A stretch of 44,985 nucleotides of DNA, taken from NCBI GenBank assembly GCA_938038735.1, contig CALHSW010000069.1, forward strand, positions 1-44,985. Reading direction: 5' to 3'. How positions within the stretch are numbered: the stretch's first letter is position 1; every line of letters starts with the position of its first letter. Shown piece after piece: positions 41,539-44,985 of this stretch. Both the position numbers and the translations under genes were made by a program. The notes under the pieces are model-generated. The model saw only the letters and a program-made list of their open reading frames with translations, was not told the DNA's origin and made no database searches. This stretch comes from an uncultured Bacteroidia bacterium. GTDB taxonomy: Bacteria > Bacteroidota > Bacteroidia > Bacteroidales > CAJPTX01.

Positions 41539-42477
41539 ATGGGACTGCATTCGCTAGCGATGGATGTAACAAGGGATTTAAAGTCAAAGAAGGAAGAGCT
41601 TTTAGGCTATTTCAGGCATCGTTCAAGCGAGATATTAAGCGAGTTAGCGGTACAATATGCAGCGAGGGATTTCAAGAAAAAGGCTTCGGCTTTCAACAAA
41701 GCTATAGTCAGAAGTAGAGAGACGTTGGTGTCATCCTTAACGGAAGTCGCAAGGAGTGAAAACTGGACGAATTCTGAGATTCTCGAGAGCGTTTTGATGA
41801 TTACATACGCTAATGATCTAGCAATGCTTGAAGCAAGAAATTCCATATGGGAGTACGATTACATGACCTTTTTACGTAGAATAGGCGAATTGTGGGAGTC
41901 TTTCTGCAAATTGTGTTTCAGCTACCCAAGTACAAAAATAAGCAAGTTTGTACCGCCGCTGTTCTTGGAGGTCAAAAATAGTCTCTCGATGGAAGTTACT
42001 GCGTACATTGATGGGCTGAAACTTCATGTTGACGAGAAGAAAAAATTGAAAAAGTACTACGATAAGGTGTGGGGGCTGGTCACATCTGGAGAAATTCAAT
42101 TGGAGTGCGATTTGCATTTTACAGATGGGATAACCAAGTACGTAGTTGATTTCAAAAGCGGTTTTGGATCTAATGAGAAGGGTAACACCAATAGATTGCT
42201 ACTAGTGGGTAGCATGTACAACTATATTGAAACAGAAAGCTATCAGTGTGCATTGTTTGTAAGGTCTGTAGAAAACAACCATTATTTGACGGTGCTCAGA
42301 AATTCTGGTGTATGGAATGTTTCTTGCGGGGTAGAGACGTACGATAGAATCCATCAATTTACAGGGTTTGACCTCCATAGGTGGATAGAGGACAATGTGG
42401 ATTGGATGGATGATTTTTCGTCCGAGATGAGAGAGGTCGTGGTACGTAAAAATTTGCAGAGCTATTTAGTTTGGTAA
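41539..42477 (+). CDS. Putative type II restriction endonuclease (PD-(D/E)XK-like)
   Basis: 312 residues; a second in-frame ATG at 41560 is an alternative start. The N-terminal half is helical and charged. A candidate nuclease core is ECDLHF (Asp191) followed by YVVDFKSGFG (Asp204, Lys206), the D-x12-DxK layout of PD-(D/E)XK enzymes. Glu120 or a nearby Glu could be the helical acidic residue. No named enzyme family is recognised. It ends four bases before an N6-adenine methyltransferase, which is the main support for a restriction role. It is clearly richer in A+T than glnS upstream. Confidence 0.72.
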   Translation: MGLHSLAMDVTRDLKSKKEELLGYFRHRSSEILSELAVQYAARDFKKKASAFNKAIVRSRETLVSSLTEVARSENWTNSEILESVLMITYANDLAMLEARNSIWEYDYMTFLRRIGELWESFCKLCFSYPSTKISKFVPPLFLEVKNSLSMEVTAYIDGLKLHVDEKKKLKKYYDKVWGLVTSGEIQLECDLHFTDGITKYVVDFKSGFGSNEKGNTNRLLLVGSMYNYIETESYQCALFVRSVENNHYLTVLRNSGVWNVSCGVETYDRIHQFTGFDLHRWIEDNVDWMDDFSSEMREVVVRKNLQSYLVW

Positions 42478-42481
42478 CCGT

Positions 42482-44020
42482 ATGGATGATTCTCTAAAAT
42501 ATCAGGCCTATTTCACTAAGTCTGACCCCATAGTCAGCTATATGGTAGGTATGCTTGATTTGGACGAGGGAGATGCTGTATTAGAACCGTGCGGTGGGGA
42601 TGGCGTTTTTGTTGACAAGGTGTTAGAGCAACAAGCATCTATAGATGTCAGCGTGTTTGAGCTAAATTCAGATTTGGTATCGCTGTTGCGAAATAAGTAT
42701 AAACGGCACAGAAATGTTTTTGTGAAGGAGACAGATACCCTATTGGATAAGCAGGTGCTATCGCGTGCCAAAGTATATGATAAAATTATAGGGAATCCGC
42801 CCTATGGAGCGCGTCATGATTCTCAAAAGAAAGAGATGCTTGGGCGTTTATACACAGGAATTTATACGAAAGAGAGCTACACTCTGTTTTTGTATGCCTG
42901 TACACAATGCTTGCGAGAAGGCGGAACGTTAAGTTTTATAATTCCCGATACCTTCTTATCTCTGCATCGTCATTTTGAAATACGGAAGTTTTTGCTCACA
43001 AAAACAAGGATTAAAGAGATTGCATTATTCCCGTCATCGTTTTTCCCTAGGGTAAACTTTGGCTATGCAAACCTATGCATTATAACTTTGGAGAAGTCGT
43101 CAAATGTTGGTAAAAATCTACAGAATGAGGTCTGTGTTAGAACAGGTTTTAAATGCGTCGAAGAGTTAGAGTTTCGGGACAGTGGGCAAGCAAAATTCGT
43201 GTCTCAAAAGAGCGTTTATGGGAATGTGGGGTCTGCATTCTTTTTTAATTCAAACGAGAAGGTCGCTGAGCTTATTAACGATTGTTCAGTGCTTAAAATT
43301 GGTGATATTGCTTCCTGCGTAACAGGATTTTATTCTGGGAATGATAAAAAATACCTTCGTGCTTCTCGGGTAGACGTTAAAAATGCAAAGAGGTATCAGA
43401 TTGCAAGGCCAGAAAACATTAGATATTCGCTGTTGACGGATGCAGAAAGGCGATGCGGCATAGATTCGGCTCAATGCTTTATCCCCATTGTAAAAGGGGG
43501 GAATGTGGAGTATGTGAAGCAGAACCAGTGGTTCATGGATTGGTCGAGTCGTGCTCTTTTGGAATATAGATCAAGTCAAAAGTGTAGATTTCAAAATTCG
43601 CAGTTCTATTTTAGGAATGGTATAGGAGTTCCAATGGTTCGTTCCTCTAAGCTGACAGGTGCTTTGATAGAAGGGCAGTTGTTTGACCAATCAATAGTCG
43701 GAGTCTTTCCTAACGATGAGTCGTGGACCCTTTATTTGTTGGCTTTTTTCAATTCTAAGATGTGTACGGAGCTGATCAGCGCGATAAATCCGTCAACCAA
43801 TAATAGCGCGAATTACATTAAAAAGATACCATTCGTCAAGCCTACTGCGGAGCTTCGCAAAAGCGTGGAGCAAATCGTTAAGAAGATCTTGGAGAAGTTG
43901 TTGGAGGGCAAAGAGGATATTAAAGAATGCAAGGATCAATTGGATTTGCTATTTTCGGATTTATATCTCAAGAATGTAGGAAGGGAAGGAGAGAAAAGAG
44001 TTAAGAAGATTGGCGAATAG
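42482..44020 (+). CDS. N6-adenine DNA methyltransferase of a type II system
   Basis: 512 residues. An F-T-K segment near residue 11 corresponds to motif X. SAM-binding motif I is LEPCGGDGVF (34-43) and the acidic motif II residue is Glu60 (VSVFELN). Catalytic motif IV is NPPYG (105-109), giving the gamma-type order. The C-terminal half (about 230-470) is a probable target-recognition domain ending in a charged coiled coil. The paired endonuclease lies immediately upstream, so this enzyme should protect host sites. The recognition sequence cannot be read from the protein. No Shine-Dalgarno is present, so coupling is likely. Confidence 0.9.
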   Translation: MDDSLKYQAYFTKSDPIVSYMVGMLDLDEGDAVLEPCGGDGVFVDKVLEQQASIDVSVFELNSDLVSLLRNKYKRHRNVFVKETDTLLDKQVLSRAKVYDKIIGNPPYGARHDSQKKEMLGRLYTGIYTKESYTLFLYACTQCLREGGTLSFIIPDTFLSLHRHFEIRKFLLTKTRIKEIALFPSSFFPRVNFGYANLCIITLEKSSNVGKNLQNEVCVRTGFKCVEELEFRDSGQAKFVSQKSVYGNVGSAFFFNSNEKVAELINDCSVLKIGDIASCVTGFYSGNDKKYLRASRVDVKNAKRYQIARPENIRYSLLTDAERRCGIDSAQCFIPIVKGGNVEYVKQNQWFMDWSSRALLEYRSSQKCRFQNSQFYFRNGIGVPMVRSSKLTGALIEGQLFDQSIVGVFPNDESWTLYLLAFFNSKMCTELISAINPSTNNSANYIKKIPFVKPTAELRKSVEQIVKKILEKLLEGKEDIKECKDQLDLLFSDLYLKNVGREGEKRVKKIGE

Positions 44021-44093
44021 TCGGTAGTAGTTAGTTTTTGATTGAGCGTCTTTTCTTCTAGACCGAGTTCTGCAGTATTTTCTAAATCTTTTT

Positions 44094-44101
44094 TACCTTC
44101 G
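44094..44101 (+). promoter_or_regulatory. Possible -7 box of ICMT-like gene
   Basis: TACCTTCG, the same variant -7 box as in the rpsF promoter, 50 bp before the ATG. A matching -33 box at the right distance is not evident. Confidence 0.45.
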
Positions 44102-44151
44102 CGCCGTTCAGTTTTCAAAAAAGGTACTTTAGTTTAACAATTATATTAGAA

Positions 44152-44676
44152 ATGCAGTACATAGTCATTACGTTTTTTGCTTTCTTTGCCTTGCGTCTAC
44201 TATCGCTATCATTTTCCATACGGAATGAAAAGAGGCTACAGAAGAAGGGTGCGCAGCAGTACGGAGAGTTCAATTCCCTCATGCTGACGCTGGCGCATAT
44301 AGCCTACTATTTCTGTGCGCTGTACGAAGCCTATGCCAGAGGTGCGGCATTTGATGCGATTTCGGGGGTAGGATTGGGCGTTATGCTCTTTGCTTACGGC
44401 ATGCTGTTTTATGTGGTGTACAAGTTGCGGGATGTGTGGACTTTGAAGCTCTACATAGTGGAGAACCATCGCTTGGAGACGAGCTATCTATTTAGGAAGG
44501 TACGGCATCCCAATTACTACTTGAATATAATCCCTGAGCTTATAGGGGTAGCGATTCTCTGCCACGCATGGATAACCCTTTGCGTTGGGCTTCCGCTCTA
44601 TCTGATTCCGCTCATTGTTCGTATCCGGCAGGAAGAGGCGGCCATGAAGCACCTGTGGTGCGCAGCGGAGGAATAG
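44152..44676 (+). CDS. ICMT-like membrane methyltransferase family protein
   Basis: 174 residues with four or five membrane segments. The C-terminal part carries the family signature: VRHPNYYLNIIPELIG, then hydrophobic segments and a terminal RIRQEEAAM. This is the SAM-binding region of isoprenylcysteine carboxyl methyltransferase and phospholipid methyltransferase relatives. The bacterial substrate is unknown, since prenylated CaaX proteins are not expected. It is a single gene without a Shine-Dalgarno. Confidence 0.85.
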   Translation: MQYIVITFFAFFALRLLSLSFSIRNEKRLQKKGAQQYGEFNSLMLTLAHIAYYFCALYEAYARGAAFDAISGVGLGVMLFAYGMLFYVVYKLRDVWTLKLYIVENHRLETSYLFRKVRHPNYYLNIIPELIGVAILCHAWITLCVGLPLYLIPLIVRIRQEEAAMKHLWCAAEE

Positions 44677-44690
44677 GAGAAGGGGGCAGT

Positions 44691-44775
44691 TTTTTTCAGA
44701 CTGGCTTACCCTTTGGGCAGGAGTCCGAGGTTTCCCCCCCGCAGTGAGACCGTCTTGCGGGCGGGGCAGCATTAT
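44691..44775. repeat. Multi-hairpin repeat, copy F
   Basis: CAGACTGGCTTACCCTTTGG matches the block at 169-188 of copy B almost exactly. A C-tract region follows. The core hairpin CCGTCT-TGC-GGGCGG at 44750-44764 differs from the left-end copies at two positions, but both still pair as G-U. The order of elements equals copy B, about 44.5 kb away. Confidence 0.8.
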
Positions 44776-44943
44776 CATATTGTTTTCCCCATTTCAGATG
44801 ATGCGGAGGGCATGCGCCTGCCCCCTGCGCTGTAACGAAGCCGGAGTCTACTATTCCGATAGGATCTGCGGCAAAGGGCGGGCTAAGTAGAATTCGCCCA
44901 TGGTTATATTTACATCGAGGGGGGGGCATCGTCTTATTTTCCC

Positions 44944-44951
44944 TACCTTTG
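44944..44951 (+). promoter_or_regulatory. Promoter box for a gene beyond the window
   Basis: A perfect TACCTTTG near the right edge, directed out of the window. A G8 tract occupies the position where the -33 box would lie. Confidence 0.6.
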
Positions 44952-44985
44952 CAGCGGGATGTGAGGGGGGTAGCGAGGCGAAGAA

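Larger units (their letters stand above)
44677..44985. other. Right-edge non-coding region
   Basis: 309 bp without a credible gene. It holds another copy of the multi-hairpin repeat (44691-44775), a G8 run at 44919-44926 and a promoter box leading out of the window. Confidence 0.7.

Overview
The window looks like a Bacteroidota chromosome, most likely order Bacteroidales. The evidence is the recurring -7 promoter box TAnnTTTG (usually TACCTTTG) ahead of gene starts, the merged str-S10-spc-alpha ribosomal cluster without tuf, the rpsF-rpsR-rplI operon, a C69 dipeptidase, a carboxypeptidase-regulatory-domain TonB receptor, a lipoprotein M3 peptidase, and a second EF-G paralogue with the GTPase-dead signature of Bacteroides EF-G2. 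Genus and species cannot be fixed from the sequence alone. No rRNA, tRNA, CRISPR array or intact insertion sequence was seen.

Layout. 1-770: non-coding array of GC-rich hairpin repeats, with a further copy at 44.7 kb. 771-1953 (minus): rpsF-rpsR-rplI with a strong terminator. 2.2-5.5 kb: a methyl-accepting chemotaxis protein, purE and ksgA. 5.9-24.0 kb: one uninterrupted co-directional cluster of 33 genes from rpsL to rplQ, carrying most ribosomal proteins plus EF-G, SecY, methionine aminopeptidase, IF-1 and RNA polymerase alpha, and closed by an intrinsic terminator. 24.2-24.8 kb (minus): a HEAT-repeat, DNA-alkylation-repair-like protein. 25.3-29.1 kb: a secreted C69 dipeptidase, then a small beta-grasp-like protein coupled to a lipoprotein 5'-nucleotidase. 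29.3-32.1 kb: a TonB-dependent receptor with no SusD partner. 32.1-35.0 kb: an intergenic 64-bp perfect palindrome, then sigma-54 overlapping a voltage-gated-type potassium channel that ends in a zinc ribbon. 35.1-41.4 kb: EF-G2, an M3 oligopeptidase lipoprotein and GlnRS. 41.4-44.0 kb: an AT-richer two-gene restriction-modification island next to a large inverted repeat. 44.1-44.7 kb: an ICMT-like membrane protein. The window ends with a repeat copy and a promoter that fires out of it.

How the genes work together. Most of the window is translation machinery: two ribosomal operons, IF-1, EF-G and EF-G2, KsgA, GlnRS, Map and SecY. The C69 and M3 peptidases, the nucleotidase and the TonB receptor are envelope functions for peptide and nucleotide scavenging. 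Probable recent arrivals are the restriction-modification pair and perhaps the alkylation-repair-like gene. No single strikingly new multi-gene system is evident. The best leads for novelty are the multi-hairpin dispersed repeat, the 64-bp palindrome, the sigma-54/K+-channel coupling, the small beta-grasp protein and the unassigned endonuclease.
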